Source: Bacteroidales bacterium
GTDB lineage: Bacteria > Bacteroidota > Bacteroidia > Bacteroidales > Muribaculaceae
Direction of reading: 5' to 3'
Length of the DNA: 64,000 bases
Assembly: GCA_022009815.1 (NCBI GenBank)
Contig: CP091725.1
Coordinates: forward strand, 2,542,001 to 2,606,000
Numbering within the stretch: the stretch's first letter is position 1; each line of letters starts with the position of its first letter. Shown in pieces: positions 46,246 through 56,836 of the stretch. Made by a program: the position numbers and the translations under genes. The notes under the pieces are model-generated. The model ran no database searches, was not told the DNA's origin, and saw nothing but the letters and a program-made list of their open reading frames with translations.

Positions 46246-47175
46246 CTAATTTTTTGCCAAAAGGCCATCTTTCTTCAAATGCACAATGATTGCATTCAAT
46301 ATTCCGTTAACAAACTGACCACTCTTTTGTGTGCTGTAATATTTCGCTATCTCGATATATTCATTAAGCGTGACCTTAGTCGGTACCGACGGCACATTTT
46401 CAACCTCCGCCAAAGCGACGAGAAGCACGACAACGTCCATAAACGCCAACCGGTCAATGTCCCACGACTCCTTGTTGACAAAATTTTCAATAAGAGCCAT
46501 GTATTTATCCTGATTTTGGACGGCACCCATAAACAATTTTTCTCCGAGGGCACGGTCTTCAGAATCCTTGAACTGAGGCAGGAGTTCCACAAAATCATCC
46601 TCTGCAAACCGCTTGATTGTTTTCAGCACAAAAGTGCCGATTGTTTCCAAATCATCATTCCAATAAATGGATTTTGCCTCAAGCACATCCGAAAGATTCT
46701 CATCAACAAGAACAATCTTGCGCATCACCTCTCTCCAAAATTCGCAATCCGCAGCCAACGACCGGTTTTCATCGGCCATATAGTCGCTATATATCTCAGA
46801 ATTGAGAATCTTATCCAGTGCAAGGCGCAAATAAATCTCCTCCGAATCCCATGAAAGAGGAAGTGCCTTCAGATACTCATTAAGCATCTCATTATCGCGC
46901 AATTTGGCAATAAACAGATTGTCTATAAATTTAGTATTCGGATTCAAATCAGCCTCGTCTGGGAGATATTTGTTACGGGCATTGTCAAGCCGTTGCTCTT
47001 GAAGGTTTGTCAACGCAATCGGCAGTATAAGGAGATAGTGGTACAATTCATAAGATTTATCCATGCTCTGAGACAATGTTTTCAAAGCCTCACTCATTTT
47101 CATACCATCTTTTGTCAAAAGATATGAATAGACCATTTGAACCACCTTGATTCGTATAAGAACTCTATTTATCAT
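46246..47175 (-). CDS. nusB: Transcription antitermination factor NusB
   Basis: An intact 309-residue NusB. It is long compared with the usual 140-residue form: an extra N-terminal helical region (about 1-170) precedes the conserved C-terminal fold with WDIDRLAFMDVVVLLVALAE, TKVTLNEYIEIAKYYSTQKS and FVNGIL. This extended form is normal in Bacteroidetes. It acts with NusE and boxA RNA in rRNA transcription. A -7 box TATCTTTG lies at 47196-47203. Confidence 0.9.
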   Translation of the reverse strand: MINRVLIRIKVVQMVYSYLLTKDGMKMSEALKTLSQSMDKSYELYHYLLILPIALTNLQEQRLDNARNKYLPDEADLNPNTKFIDNLFIAKLRDNEMLNEYLKALPLSWDSEEIYLRLALDKILNSEIYSDYMADENRSLAADCEFWREVMRKIVLVDENLSDVLEAKSIYWNDDLETIGTFVLKTIKRFAEDDFVELLPQFKDSEDRALGEKLFMGAVQNQDKYMALIENFVNKESWDIDRLAFMDVVVLLVALAEVENVPSVPTKVTLNEYIEIAKYYSTQKSGQFVNGILNAIIVHLKKDGLLAKN

Positions 47176-47195
47176 ATTTCCTTGTTATTTCTTTG

Positions 47196-47203
47196 CAAAG
47201 ATA
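47196..47203 (-). promoter_or_regulatory. -7 box for nusB
   Basis: TATCTTTG on the minus strand, 20 bases before the nusB ATG. Confidence 0.6.
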
Positions 47204-47221
47204 CCTATTTTATCATTATCA

Positions 47222-47976
47222 TCAAAGCGCATCAGCGAGCATGCGCTGTCTTATCACCTCATAAATCATTATTCCAGCGGCAACCGACACATTCAACGAA
47301 TTGACTTTTCCACGCATCGGAATTGAAGCAAGACAGTCGCACAGACGCAAATTTTCCGGATTGATACCTGTTTCCTCCGCGCCCATTACTATCGCGACAG
47401 GCGATGTAAAGTCAAACGTGGTGTAGTTCTGACTTGACTTCTCAGTCGCACCAACTATTGTGAAGCCACTGTCTTTAAGCGTCTTTATCGTCCTGTTCAA
47501 ATTAGCCACTCTCGCCACAGGCAAATGCAGCAATGCGCCCGCCGAGGTCTTTACCGCGTCGCCATTGACCGACACGCTGCCTCGTTCAGGTATCACAATT
47601 GCATCCACCCCAGCGCATTCAGCAGTACGTGATATCGCGCCGAAATTGCGTACATCTGTCACCCCATCAAGAAGCAGAATCAAAGGATTCCGACCTGATT
47701 CAACAACTCGGGAATAAGGTTGTCAAGATTGTGGTATGCTACCGGCGACAGGAATGCCAACACGCCTTGATGATTTTTACGCGTGATGCGGTTGATGCGC
47801 TCCACCGGCACCTTCTGCACTACAACATCCGGACGGTCTTTCAACGCCGCAAACAACTCATTCGACAAATCTCCCGACAAATCCTTCTTTACAAGAATTT
47901 TGTCTATGTCCTTTCCGGTTGCAAGAGCCTCTATGACTGCCCGCATTCCGAAGATATAATCCACTTTATAGTCCAT
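47222..47976 (-). CDS. rlmB: SpoU/TrmH family 2'-O-ribose methyltransferase (RlmB type), one frameshift
   Basis: A protein of about 251 residues. The N-terminal substrate-binding domain starts DYKVDYIFGMRAVIEALATG. The SPOUT domain has LLLDGVTDVRNFGAISRTAE, IVMGAEETGINPENL and ASIPMRGKVNSLNVSVAAGI, the three SpoU motifs. One A (sense) is missing at 47688-47689; repair gives LLNQVGNPLILLLDGV. It likely methylates G2251 of 23S rRNA, though TrmH-like tRNA activity cannot be excluded from sequence alone. Confidence 0.9.
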
Positions 47977-47983
47977 TTTTATA

Positions 47984-49637
47984 TTATTTTCTTATTAACG
48001 ATTCCGCATTGGCAATCGCCGCCGCATCTATTGCCGCACCACTGAGCATACCTGCAATCTCCAGCACTTTCTCCTTATGGTCAAGCGACTTGATTGCCGT
48101 AACAGTCTCCTCTGCGACATCCTGTTTATATACCTTATAATGATGCGTTCCCAAGGCAGCCACCTGAGGCAGATGTGTTATCGTAAGCACCTGTATTTGT
48201 CTGCAATAGAACACATCATTTCTCCAATTCTATTTGCCACTTCTCCCGACACTCCTGTGTCGACTTCATCAAAAACGATGGTCGGCAATTTCATTTTCTC
48301 AGCAAGGATTGTCTTGACGCATAACATCAATCTGGAAATTTCGCCACCCGATGCCGTCGTTTCAATAGGCATCGGCTGTTGATTCTTATTGAATGCCACC
48401 CTAAACTGCACTTTGTCTTGCCCCGTTGCGCATGGCTGCGTTTGTTCAAACCCTATTTCTCCCCTGAAATTGTTCAGACCAAGAAACGAGGTCTTCCGCT
48501 CAAGTTGCGACAAAAACAAAGCGGCGGCATCTTTTCTTGACTGCGTCAACGACAAAGCCAGTTCCGACACTTTTCGGCCGGCTCTGTCCATCTGTTCACG
48601 CAACGACTGCAGTTCTTCCTCCGAGTTGTCAATCTCATCCAACGACTTTTTCAACGAAGCCTGTATTTCCAACAAGCCATCAACCGTTTCTGCATGAAAT
48701 TTCTGCTGAAGGCCGTATATCAAACTCAACCTCGACTCAACCCGCTCCAAATCAGATTCATCCCCGCCGATGTTTTGGCAATCCCGTTCCACCGTTTCAG
48801 CAATATCCTGTAAGTCAATCTTTGCCGACTCCAACCGCTCCACCATTTCAGATGCGCCATCATAGACATGGCTTATCTGACTCATACTGCGGATTGCACC
48901 CTTTATGGCATCAACGGCCGAATTTTCATTTTCCGACAAGGAGTATGACACGAATGACAGACTCTCCTTTATTTGCGTCTGATTTTCAAGCACATTCTGC
49001 TCTTTTTCCAAAGCTTCCTGCTCATCAGACTTCAAATTGGCCGTTTCCAATTGAATCAATTGGAAACGGAAATATTCCTCATCAGATTTATTCTTTTCAA
49101 TTCTGGACTTGGCGGCTTCAAATGCCTTCTTTACATTTTGAAAAACCTGGAATGCTTCTCTATAATTCTTCAGCAACTCCCCGTTGCCGGAAAGATCGTC
49201 AAGCATCGCCAATTGATATGCAGGCTTGAGCAACAACGCATTGCTGTGCTGCGAATGGATATCGACAAGCCTGAGCGTCAACTCAGACAATGTTGCCAAT
49301 TGAACAGGCATATCGTTGATGAACGCCCGGCTTCTGCCCGATGGCAGAAGTTCCCTTCGCACAATCGTTTCTTCGGGGAAATAGTCCAATCCATAGCTTT
49401 CGAAAAGCGCCCTCAAATCATAGTCGCCAATGTCGAAAACCGCCTCTACGACCATTTTCTCATTGCGGTCTTTCACCGACTTGCTGTCGGCGCGGCTCCC
49501 GAGAAGCAACGACAAAGCCCCTATAATTATTGATTTGCCCGCTCCAGTTTCACCTGTTATAATCGACAGCCCGTCATCAAAGCGACGTCAATATGGTTTA
49601 TCAGAGCAAAATTGTCAATTGTCAACCGTTTCAGCAT
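47984..49637 (-). CDS. recN: DNA repair ATPase RecN, two frameshifts
   Basis: An SMC-like protein of about 551 residues. The start ATG 49637 gives MLKRLTIDNFALINHIDVA. Walker A follows in the next frame (ITGETGAGKSIIIGALSLLLG). The middle is coiled coil (about 150-350). The ABC signature region is ETTASGGEISRLMLCVKTIL and Walker B is PTIVFDEVDTGVSGEVA. The last frame has LTITHLPQVAALGTHHYKVY. Breaks: one T missing at 49579-49581 (sense) and one A at 48196-48198. It acts in double-strand break repair. Confidence 0.93.
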
Positions 49638-49647
49638 GTCCCTTTGG

Positions 49648-50560
49648 CTAATTTTTTGTTTCTTCTTTTATTTTGTCCAAACGCTCGCGTTCTGTTGGAT
49701 ACAACGGATAAAGCAACTCATAAACACTTTGTTTCTCTGTCTGATTCGATTTTGAATAAACATTCACCAATTCATCCAGCTTTGCATCCTTGAACATAGA
49801 CAACGCTACCGACATCGGCGACACATCATGGATCTGCTTGAGAATACCCAACGATTTTGTGATTACCGACTTGCCTTTTTCCGGGCTCAGCACCATCTCG
49901 TCCAACCCCTTCCGGTGATAGTCGTACAGCAATGTCCGAATTGCTTTTGTTGAATTGTCTGTGAATGCGCTCAACACGGCACTTCGGTTTTTATTATCCT
50001 CAAATGCTTTCCAGCCTTTTTCGCCTGAGCTCTGCGCCATAGCCACTACATTGGCCGCCTTTTCATAGTAGTAATCGCCACCATTAGGCGAAAAACTATC
50101 AAAATCCACAGCCAAAATAAGATAGGCATAGAAATTCAATATCGCTGTCAGGTTGCTCTCCATATTGTTGTCGGAAAACACCAACGGCTCATTCTCCTGA
50201 TAGTCAAATTCAATGCTGTTGTCTTTAAAGTTTATCAATGTCGTCGTGTACGAGCTATTATAGACCGGACGTGTCGATTGCACCTGCAATGTCCCCGACA
50301 TCTTTGTTCCATCTATAGACGACATAGCGAAACAGCTTACAGTCAATCTTCTCATTGACCATAAATTGGGCATTACCCCATTGGTTGTTGTTCATATATT
50401 CGGCAATGGCTGTCTGCAGGGTGGTAAAAACATTTTTGTCAGTGCCGCTGATTTTGTCTGTGTTTATCTCAACCGAACAGTTAAGTTCTTGAGCGCCCAA
50501 CAAATGAGAAACCCCCAAGGACATAATCACAACCGCCAATATAACCTTAAGACTCTTCAT
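49648..50560 (-). CDS. porD: PorD family (DUF4835) protein, one frameshift
   Basis: A periplasmic protein of about 304 residues. The signal peptide is MKSLKVILAVVIMSLGVSHLLGAQE. The body has FTTLQTAIAEYMNNNQWGNA and, after the break at 50330-50332, LQVQSTRPVYNSSYTTTLIN with DFDSFSPNGGDYYYEKA, diagnostic of DUF4835. PorD was named in type IX secretion, but the family is kept in many Bacteroidetes without obvious T9SS genes nearby, and none occurs in this window. It lies between coaBC and recN, its usual neighbours. Confidence 0.82.
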
Positions 50561-50566
50561 TGATTG

Positions 50567-51768
50567 CTATTTCAATTTCAAAACAACATGATCCACAATA
50601 TCCACCGCCACATCTTTTTTGGGCTTTACAGGCAGACGGAGCATTTCTCCGGAAGAGTCGACTATCGTCACCTTGTTCGTGTCAACACCGAAGCCGCTGT
50701 CTTTGTCCTCCAAAGAATTCAAGACAATCATATCAAGATTTTTCGACGCAACTTTTCCAATGCGTTCTGTTCAGCATTGTCGGTTTCAAGAGCGAAGCCC
50801 ACAAGCAGCTGCTTGTTTGTCTTGATTTTTCCAACAGCTGCGGCTATATCTGGATTCTTAACCAACTTTATTTCGGGCACACTGTCCTTCTCCCTCTTGA
50901 TTTTACGGGAAGACATCGATTCCGGACGATAGTCCGCCACAGCTGCACACATCACAGCCACATCAACATCTGCCGTATGAGCCATCACGGCATCATACAT
51001 TTCCAACGCCGATTCCACCGATATGACCTTAACATTGGCAGACGTTGGTTTGACCGACACCGGACCGCTGACAATGGTCACATCGGCTCCCCTGTTGGCG
51101 AATTCATCTGCCACCGCATACCCCATCTTGCCGGATGAATAATTGCCGATGAACCTCACCGGATCTATTTTCTCATACGTCGGACCTGCAGTTACCAACA
51201 CCCGCTTTCCTTTCATCGGCCGACCTTTGGAGAAATATCCTTCGATGATTCGGAAGATGGCTTCTGGTTCTTCCATTCTGCCTTTTCCAATCAAGTGGCT
51301 GGCAAGTTCGCCTTCCTCAGGTTCTATGACAATATTGCCATACGAAACAAGTTTTGCCAAATTACCATGTGTGGACGGATGCTTATACATATCCAAATCC
51401 ATAGCCGGAGCTACGAACACAGGACACTTAGATGACAAATACGTCGTGACGAGCATATTGTCGGCAATGCCATTTGCCATCTTGCCAATCGTAGACGCTG
51501 TTGCCGGCGCGATGACCATAGCGTCCGCCCACAATCCGAGATCCACATGACTGTTCCAGCTGCCTGTGTTTGCCGTGAAAAACTCACTTATGACAGGCTT
51601 TCCGCTCAAGGCAGATAATGTAACAGGCGTTATGAATTCTTTTCCCGAAGGCGTGATTACGACCTGCACCTCAGCGCCAGCCTTGACAAAGAGTCTAAGC
51701 AACGATACCGACTTATAGGCGGCAATGCCGCCTGTTATGCCCAATATTATATGCTTCCCTTTCAGCAT
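50567..51768 (-). CDS. coaBC: Phosphopantothenoylcysteine synthetase/decarboxylase, one frameshift
   Basis: A bifunctional CoA biosynthesis enzyme of about 400 residues. The CoaC flavoprotein domain (1-185) starts LKGKHIILGITGGIAAYKSV and has the catalytic His in GSWNSHVDLGLWAD and VFVAPAMDLDMYKHP. The CoaB domain has VLVTAGPTYEKIDPVRFIGN and SSGKMGYAVADE. The last 60 residues lie in another frame after an A-run break (plus strand T5 at 50739-50743, one base missing). Repair gives RRKNLDMIVLNSLED and a stop at 50567. Essential in most bacteria. Confidence 0.93.
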
Positions 51769-52529
51769 TATTTCATTCTTAGTTTAATATTCGTCAAGAC
51801 GCTCTTGGTATTTTGCGCGAAGTCGCCTTGAAGAATCCAGCCAAAATACCCAGGATCTTTCTTCAATACAGTTTCCACCGGCTGACCTTTATATTTGCCA
51901 AAATTGAACACCTCCACATCTTGATCGTTTAGAACAATCCGTCCCGCCAAATCTACGTTTCTGTTCTGTGATGAATATTTTGCAAGAAAATCCACATCAT
52001 TCTCAAGCGTAGGATAACGGTCAAGCTGAGCCTTCAGCACCTCGTATGTTGCCCTTGTGTCAGCGTTTGCAGAGTGGGCTTCCTCCAAGTTTTTACCACA
52101 ATAGAACTTATATGCGGCAACAAGTGTGCGCTGCTCCATTTTATGAAAAATAGTCTGTATGTCAACCATTTTTCTTTTTGACACATCAAACTGCACACCT
52201 GCTCTATAAAATTCCTCAGAAAGCAACGGCACATCGAATTTATTGCTGTTGAATCCTGCGATGTCCGAGCCCTCGAACACTCGATCCAAATCTTTTGCAA
52301 TCGTTTTGAACGTAGGTTTGTCTTTGACATCCTCATCAGTTATGTGATGCACCGCCGTTGCTTGCGGCGGAATGGGCATCTCCGGATTCAGGCGTATCGT
52401 ACGCTCTTCTTCCTTACCGTTTGGATAAATTTTTATATATGACAACTCCACGATTCTATCCTTGGTGACATTTACTCCTGTTGTCTCCAAATCAAAGAAT
52501 ATCAGAGGTTTCTTCAAATTCAATTCCAT
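51768..52529 (-). CDS. DnaQ-like 3'-5' exonuclease
   Basis: An intact 253-residue DEDDh exonuclease. Exo I is IFFDLETTGVNVTKDRIVEL, Exo II AGFNSNKFDVPLL, Exo III AHSANADTRATYEV. A C-terminal extension includes NFGKYKGQPVETVLKKDPGY and FGWIL, a small DUF3820-like module seen in putative quorum or RNase T-type relatives. It may be a polymerase III epsilon-type proofreader or a repair nuclease. It starts 12 bases after dnaN and its stop overlaps the coaBC ATG. Confidence 0.85.
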   Translation of the reverse strand: MELNLKKPLIFFDLETTGVNVTKDRIVELSYIKIYPNGKEEERTIRLNPEMPIPPQATAVHHITDEDVKDKPTFKTIAKDLDRVFEGSDIAGFNSNKFDVPLLSEEFYRAGVQFDVSKRKMVDIQTIFHKMEQRTLVAAYKFYCGKNLEEAHSANADTRATYEVLKAQLDRYPTLENDVDFLAKYSSQNRNVDLAGRIVLNDQDVEVFNFGKYKGQPVETVLKKDPGYFGWILQGDFAQNTKSVLTNIKLRMK

Positions 52530-52540
52530 TTTACCGACTT

Positions 52541-53665
52541 TTACATATTAGGTACGACCATAGGCATCAGTAATGCCAACCAATCCTCTTTCTCCGCCTG
52601 TTCGATTGGGATAAACAAGCCTGGACGTCCCGGAGCCGACAGTCTCAGAATCAAGTTGTCACTGCTTATGTTGCTGACCACTTCGATTAGCTTATCCTTG
52701 TTGAATCCAACCGTAAGCACATCTCCTGAATAATCGCAGTCGAGACTTTCTTTAGCCGACAATGAATACTCCAAATCCTGTGACTTGATTGTTATTTTCG
52801 AATCAGAAATCTCCAGCTGAATCAATCCGCCCTCTGTTGCAAACACAGCCACGCGACGGATGGCGTTTAGGAAGAGTGTCCTGTCAACAATCAACTCATA
52901 TGGGTTTGACTGAGGTATCGCTGCATTGTAATTTGGATATTTTCCATTTATAAATTGACAATTGACAGTATATGTTTCTGTTTCAAACGACACGCTCTTT
53001 GAGTCGATCATCACTTTCACATCGCCCGCCTCTTTCGACAAGATTGAAGACAATATGCTTGCCGGCTTCGTAGGCAATATGAACGAGCCCTCAAATCCCG
53101 GTTGCACACGGCTGTTCACATAGCGCACCAGCTTATGGGTGTCAGAAGCCACAAATACTATATCTTCCGGTTTGATGTCCCAAAGCACACCCATCATTAT
53201 CGGGCGCAATTGATCTGTGCCGGCGGCAAAGATTGTCTTTTCTATACTTTTCGTTATTTCCGAAGCTGGAATTATCATTTCCAATTTTGCTTCAGGCTCC
53301 TCTTCTTTTCTCGGATATTCGTTACCGTCGACTCCGACAAACTTATAATCACCGTTGTGATATTGCAAGTGAATCTCAAAATTATTGTCGTCGACCTCAA
53401 ACACAAGACTTTGATCCGGCAACTCCTTCAGCAATTCAAGCATTCTCTTTACATTGACAGCTACCGATCCTTCTCCCTCGCATTCCAACAATTCCATTCT
53501 TGCCGTAATGGTATTTTCCTTGTCCGTGCCAGTCGCAATCAGCATATTGTCCTTTATCGTAAAAAGGAAGTTGTCCAATATGGCAATTGTGTTTTTTTGG
53601 CTAACCACTTTGCTCACTGCCGACAAATGCGACAGCAGAGACTTGCTTGCAATTGTAAATTTCAT
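52541..53665 (-). CDS. dnaN: DNA polymerase III beta sliding clamp
   Basis: An intact 374-residue clamp with three repeated domains. It starts MKFTIASKSLLSHLSAVSKV, and the C-terminus has LIEVVSNISSDNLILRLSAP followed by GRPGLFIPIEQ and the family ending LLMPMVVPNM (the MP-M-hydrophobic clamp C-terminal strand). It holds polymerase III on DNA. It is not next to dnaA here (15 kb away), which is usual in Bacteroidetes. Confidence 0.95.
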   Translation of the reverse strand: MKFTIASKSLLSHLSAVSKVVSQKNTIAILDNFLFTIKDNMLIATGTDKENTITARMELLECEGEGSVAVNVKRMLELLKELPDQSLVFEVDDNNFEIHLQYHNGDYKFVGVDGNEYPRKEEEPEAKLEMIIPASEITKSIEKTIFAAGTDQLRPIMMGVLWDIKPEDIVFVASDTHKLVRYVNSRVQPGFEGSFILPTKPASILSSILSKEAGDVKVMIDSKSVSFETETYTVNCQFINGKYPNYNAAIPQSNPYELIVDRTLFLNAIRRVAVFATEGGLIQLEISDSKITIKSQDLEYSLSAKESLDCDYSGDVLTVGFNKDKLIEVVSNISSDNLILRLSAPGRPGLFIPIEQAEKEDWLALLMPMVVPNM

Positions 53666-53731
53666 ATCTTCGTGTTTTTAATTTCTTATCCAAAATGTCC
53701 GGCATCAATTCCAGACATATTTTCTCTTATA

Positions 53732-53739
53732 CAAAAGTA
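53732..53739 (-). promoter_or_regulatory. -7 box for dnaN
   Basis: TACTTTTG on the minus strand, about 66 bases before the dnaN ATG. Confidence 0.55.
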
Positions 53740-53794
53740 ATGCAAATCAAGCACAAAATAAAACTTGCGGCCAACAAATTTCGCTTGCAGAGCA

Positions 53795-54642
53795 TCATTT
53801 TCCCGTCCCGTGCGCAGCCAGCGACACGACATCGTCCGACAGACTCACCCGGCCTTTTTTATACAGCAATCCCAAGGCCTTTTTAAAATCCTTTTTACTG
53901 CATTGGAACAATGATTTTATCTCCTCCGGTGAAGATGAATCAGTCACATTCATCCTGCCTCCATTGTCTTTAAGATAACCCACAATCCTCCTTGACAACT
54001 GAAACACACGGTCGCCGCCGCGCCCTCTCAGCGTCACGTCTATCTTTCCGTCCTCTCTGACATGTTTTACATAAGCCGACAACCTGTCGCCGACTCTGAT
54101 CGGGTCAAACACATCGTTGTTGTAGACCATACCCCAAAACAAATTGTCGACAACCACCTTGAATCCCAAATCAGTACGCTTCACGACAACGATTTCCACC
54201 TCGTCGCCTTCCTCGCATCGCGGAGCTTTGTTGCCGATATATTTGTTCAGCTTTGTGGAGCCCACTATTCTCTTGGTCTCATTGTCAAGATACACATACA
54301 CGATATAGTCACGGCCCTCCTCAATGTCTACCGCCTGCTCTCTGAATGGGACAAGCAAATCTTTCAGAACGCCCCAATCCATAAAAGCGCCAACCGTCCC
54401 TACCGATTTAGCACGCAGAAGCCCCACTTCGCCAACCTCCAAAAACGGACGTTCGGTAGTTGCCACAAGGCGACCAGCAGAATCGCGATATATGAAAACG
54501 CGCTGCATATCTCCTATTTCAATTCCTCAGGAGCATATTTTTGAGGCATCAGGATTTCGCCATATTCTTCACCATCAAGATAAAAACCGAAGTCAACTTT
54601 TTTTACGACCTCAAGTTCATTGTAGTTTCCAATTTTTATCAT
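53795..54642 (-). CDS. cvfB: CvfB-like S1 RNA-binding protein, one frameshift
   Basis: A protein of about 282 residues. From ATG 54642 it begins MIKIGNYNELEVVKKVDFGF and YLDGEEYGEILMP. The other frame continues QRVFIYRDSAGRLVATTERP, then three S1-like modules (about 60-210) and a C-terminal winged helix (GRMNVTDSSSPEEIKSLF, then KALGLLYKKGRVSL). One A (sense) is missing at 54523-54524. In S. aureus, CvfB affects virulence gene expression and binds RNA; its job in Bacteroidales is not known. Taking only the longer intact frame would lose the first S1 module. Confidence 0.85.
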
Positions 54643-54694
54643 ATCTTTACACAAAATATCTGCTAATATCGGCATAATTTTTCAATTAGGAGCA

Positions 54695-55549
54695 ATGAAA
54701 CTATCATTTTTTCACAATATAAACACCAAGCTGTGTTACGCTGGCTGTATTTGTCTAATCGCCGCCTCTGCCTCATGCGGCACTGGCACAGCCAGCAAAT
54801 CAAGCGACAACAGCATTCAGATAGGTATGGACTCCATCATGGTCTGCGATTCAATCACCGACCAATCCGGAATAAAGGTGACAGCCTCGTTTAGCGCCAC
54901 GTTTCCCTCCTCTTTCAAGAACTCAAAGAAAGAGGCTGGAAAATTACTGTCAACAATAAATTCCGCAATATTCAACACTACCGATGCCAATATGCCTGAC
55001 GTTGCGAAGAAAACGGCAGGCGACCGTCTGGCCTCCTACTCGTCCACAGCAGCAGATCCCATTGATGAATCACTCGAGGATGAAACCACGCCAATCTCAA
55101 ATTTCGGCATCCGTTTGGCGGTCAGTCCCATTTATCACAATTTCGACTTTTTGTGCATGGTGAAGAACTCAACCACAAGCAAGGACTTCAAGCCGTCGTT
55201 GGCTTCTAAATCGTTCTACACATTCGACCTGCAATCAGGCAAACGTGTCATGCTCTCCGACATCTTCTCTGAAACAGACATTCTGAAGATAAACGGCCTT
55301 CTGCAAAAGCAACTGCTGACCGACACAAAATGCAGAAATTCAGACCAGCTGGCAGACTACGGATACTTCAACGCCGACAACCTATCAGCGACAGAAAACT
55401 TCTCACTGACAGACAACGGAATCTCATTCCACTACAACCCCTTGGAGATTGCGTGCTACGCCGTTGGCGAGGTATGCATATCCCTCCCCTACAAAGATTT
55501 GAAACAATATATCAATCCGCAATCTCCAATAAACAGGATAGCCAGATAA
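54695..55549 (+). CDS. DUF3298 domain lipoprotein
   Basis: An intact 284-residue envelope protein. The hydrophobic N-terminus (LCYAGCICLIAASASCGTGT) fits a lipoprotein signal with Cys28 or so as the acceptor. The C-terminal 90 residues, with YTFDLQSGKRVMLSDIFSET and ISFHYNPLEIACYAVGEVCI, match the DUF3298/RsiV-type domain, which in RsiV binds lysozyme. No anti-sigma N-terminal domain is present, so it is not an anti-sigma factor. It precedes rsmG by 9 bases. Confidence 0.75.
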   Translation: MKLSFFHNINTKLCYAGCICLIAASASCGTGTASKSSDNSIQIGMDSIMVCDSITDQSGIKVTASFSATFPSSFKNSKKEAGKLLSTINSAIFNTTDANMPDVAKKTAGDRLASYSSTAADPIDESLEDETTPISNFGIRLAVSPIYHNFDFLCMVKNSTTSKDFKPSLASKSFYTFDLQSGKRVMLSDIFSETDILKINGLLQKQLLTDTKCRNSDQLADYGYFNADNLSATENFSLTDNGISFHYNPLEIACYAVGEVCISLPYKDLKQYINPQSPINRIAR

Positions 55550-55558
55550 GAATACGTT

Positions 55559-56178
55559 ATGGACATAATTTCAAAATACTTCCCCAACCTGTCGCCTCGA
55601 CAGATAGAGCAATTCAAAATGCTTGGACCGTTATATGCCGAGTGGAATCAAAAAATCAATGTCGTTTCAAGAAAGGACATTGACAACATTTACCCCAACC
55701 ACATTCTGCATTCTCTCGGAATTGTAAAGTTCACAGATTTCAAAGACGGATCCGAGATAATCGACATTGGAACTGGTGGCGGTTTCCCCGGAATTCCATT
55801 GGCAATAATGTTTCCAAACACGCACTTCTTGCTTGTAGACAGAACTGGTAAAAAAATCAAAGTAGCCACAGCAATCGCCAACGAGATTGGGCTGACAAAT
55901 GTTGACTTACGACAGGCTGACGTTGCCGAAATAAAACAGAAATTCGATTTTGCCGTATCGCGCGCAGTTATGGAACTGCCGCAACTCGCGACATTGGCCA
56001 AAAGGCACATAAAGAACGACTGCATAAACAGCATTCCTAACGGCCTGATATGCCTGAAAGGCGGCGACCTCTCGGCAGAAACAAAGCAGTTTGGCAGTAA
56101 CGTCATCGAAACCGACCTATCATTGTACTTTGAGGAGGATTTCTTCAAACAAAGAAAGTGATATACGTAAGTCTATGA
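55559..56178 (+). CDS. rsmG: 16S rRNA G527 N7-methyltransferase RsmG, one frameshift
   Basis: A SAM methyltransferase of about 206 residues. It has PLYAEWNQKINVVSRKD, IIDIGTGGGFPGIPLAIMFP (motif I) and VSRAVMELPQLATLAKRH. As given, the frame ends at 56161. One A missing at 56155-56157 moves the real end to TGA 56176-56178 (a KVIYVSL ending typical of the family), which overlaps the next ATG as ATGA. It methylates G527 in the 530 loop. Confidence 0.93.
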
Positions 56179-56813
56179 AAATACAGGCATTCATATTCAA
56201 CCCTTTCGCCGAAAACACTTATGTAGTGTGGGACGAAACTTCACGCCATGCAGCCATCATCGACCCGGGATGCAACAGCGAAAGAGAGAAATCTCTGTTG
56301 ACCGACTTTATACGCAACAACAATCTTGAGATAAAGCATCTGCTAAACACGCATATGCACATCGACCATTCTGCCGGAAATGCGTTCATTGAAGACCGCT
56401 TCGATATCGCAACATCGTGCCACCCAGCCGACGCATATCTTGCAGGACATCTCACTCAGCAAGCACAGATGTTTGGTTTCCCATACTCAGGCAAGGACAT
56501 TGACATCAAGAATCCTTTGAGCGACGGGCAAACGCTCAACGTTGCCGACTCCGAATGCCGCGTTCTACACATTCCCGGGCATACAAAAGGACATTCTGCA
56601 TTTTATTTTCCAAATCACGATTTAGTATTCTCGGGCGACGCCCTCTTCCATTTGAGCATCGGAAGGACTGATTTTCCCGGCGGCGACTATTCCACACTGA
56701 TAGAAAGCATTGAGAATAAATTGTTGACACTCCCTCGGCAAACAATTGTCTTGCCAGGGCACGGAGAGAAGACAAGCATCGGCTTCGAGCAGACAAGCAA
56801 CCCTTATCTATAA
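56175..56813 (+). CDS. MBL-fold metallo-hydrolase, glyoxalase II-like
   Basis: An intact 212-residue metallo-beta-lactamase fold hydrolase. It starts MKIQAFIFNPFAENTYVVWD. The dinuclear metal site is seen in LLNTHMHIDHSAGN (HxHxDH), VLHIPGHTKGHSAF, LVFSGDALF and VLPGHGEKTSIGFE. It resembles the short YcbL/glyoxalase II-like thioester hydrolases. Substrate unknown. Translationally coupled to rsmG through ATGA. Confidence 0.9.
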   Translation: MKIQAFIFNPFAENTYVVWDETSRHAAIIDPGCNSEREKSLLTDFIRNNNLEIKHLLNTHMHIDHSAGNAFIEDRFDIATSCHPADAYLAGHLTQQAQMFGFPYSGKDIDIKNPLSDGQTLNVADSECRVLHIPGHTKGHSAFYFPNHDLVFSGDALFHLSIGRTDFPGGDYSTLIESIENKLLTLPRQTIVLPGHGEKTSIGFEQTSNPYL

Positions 56814-56836
56814 GGCTGCGGCGTCTATAGACAACA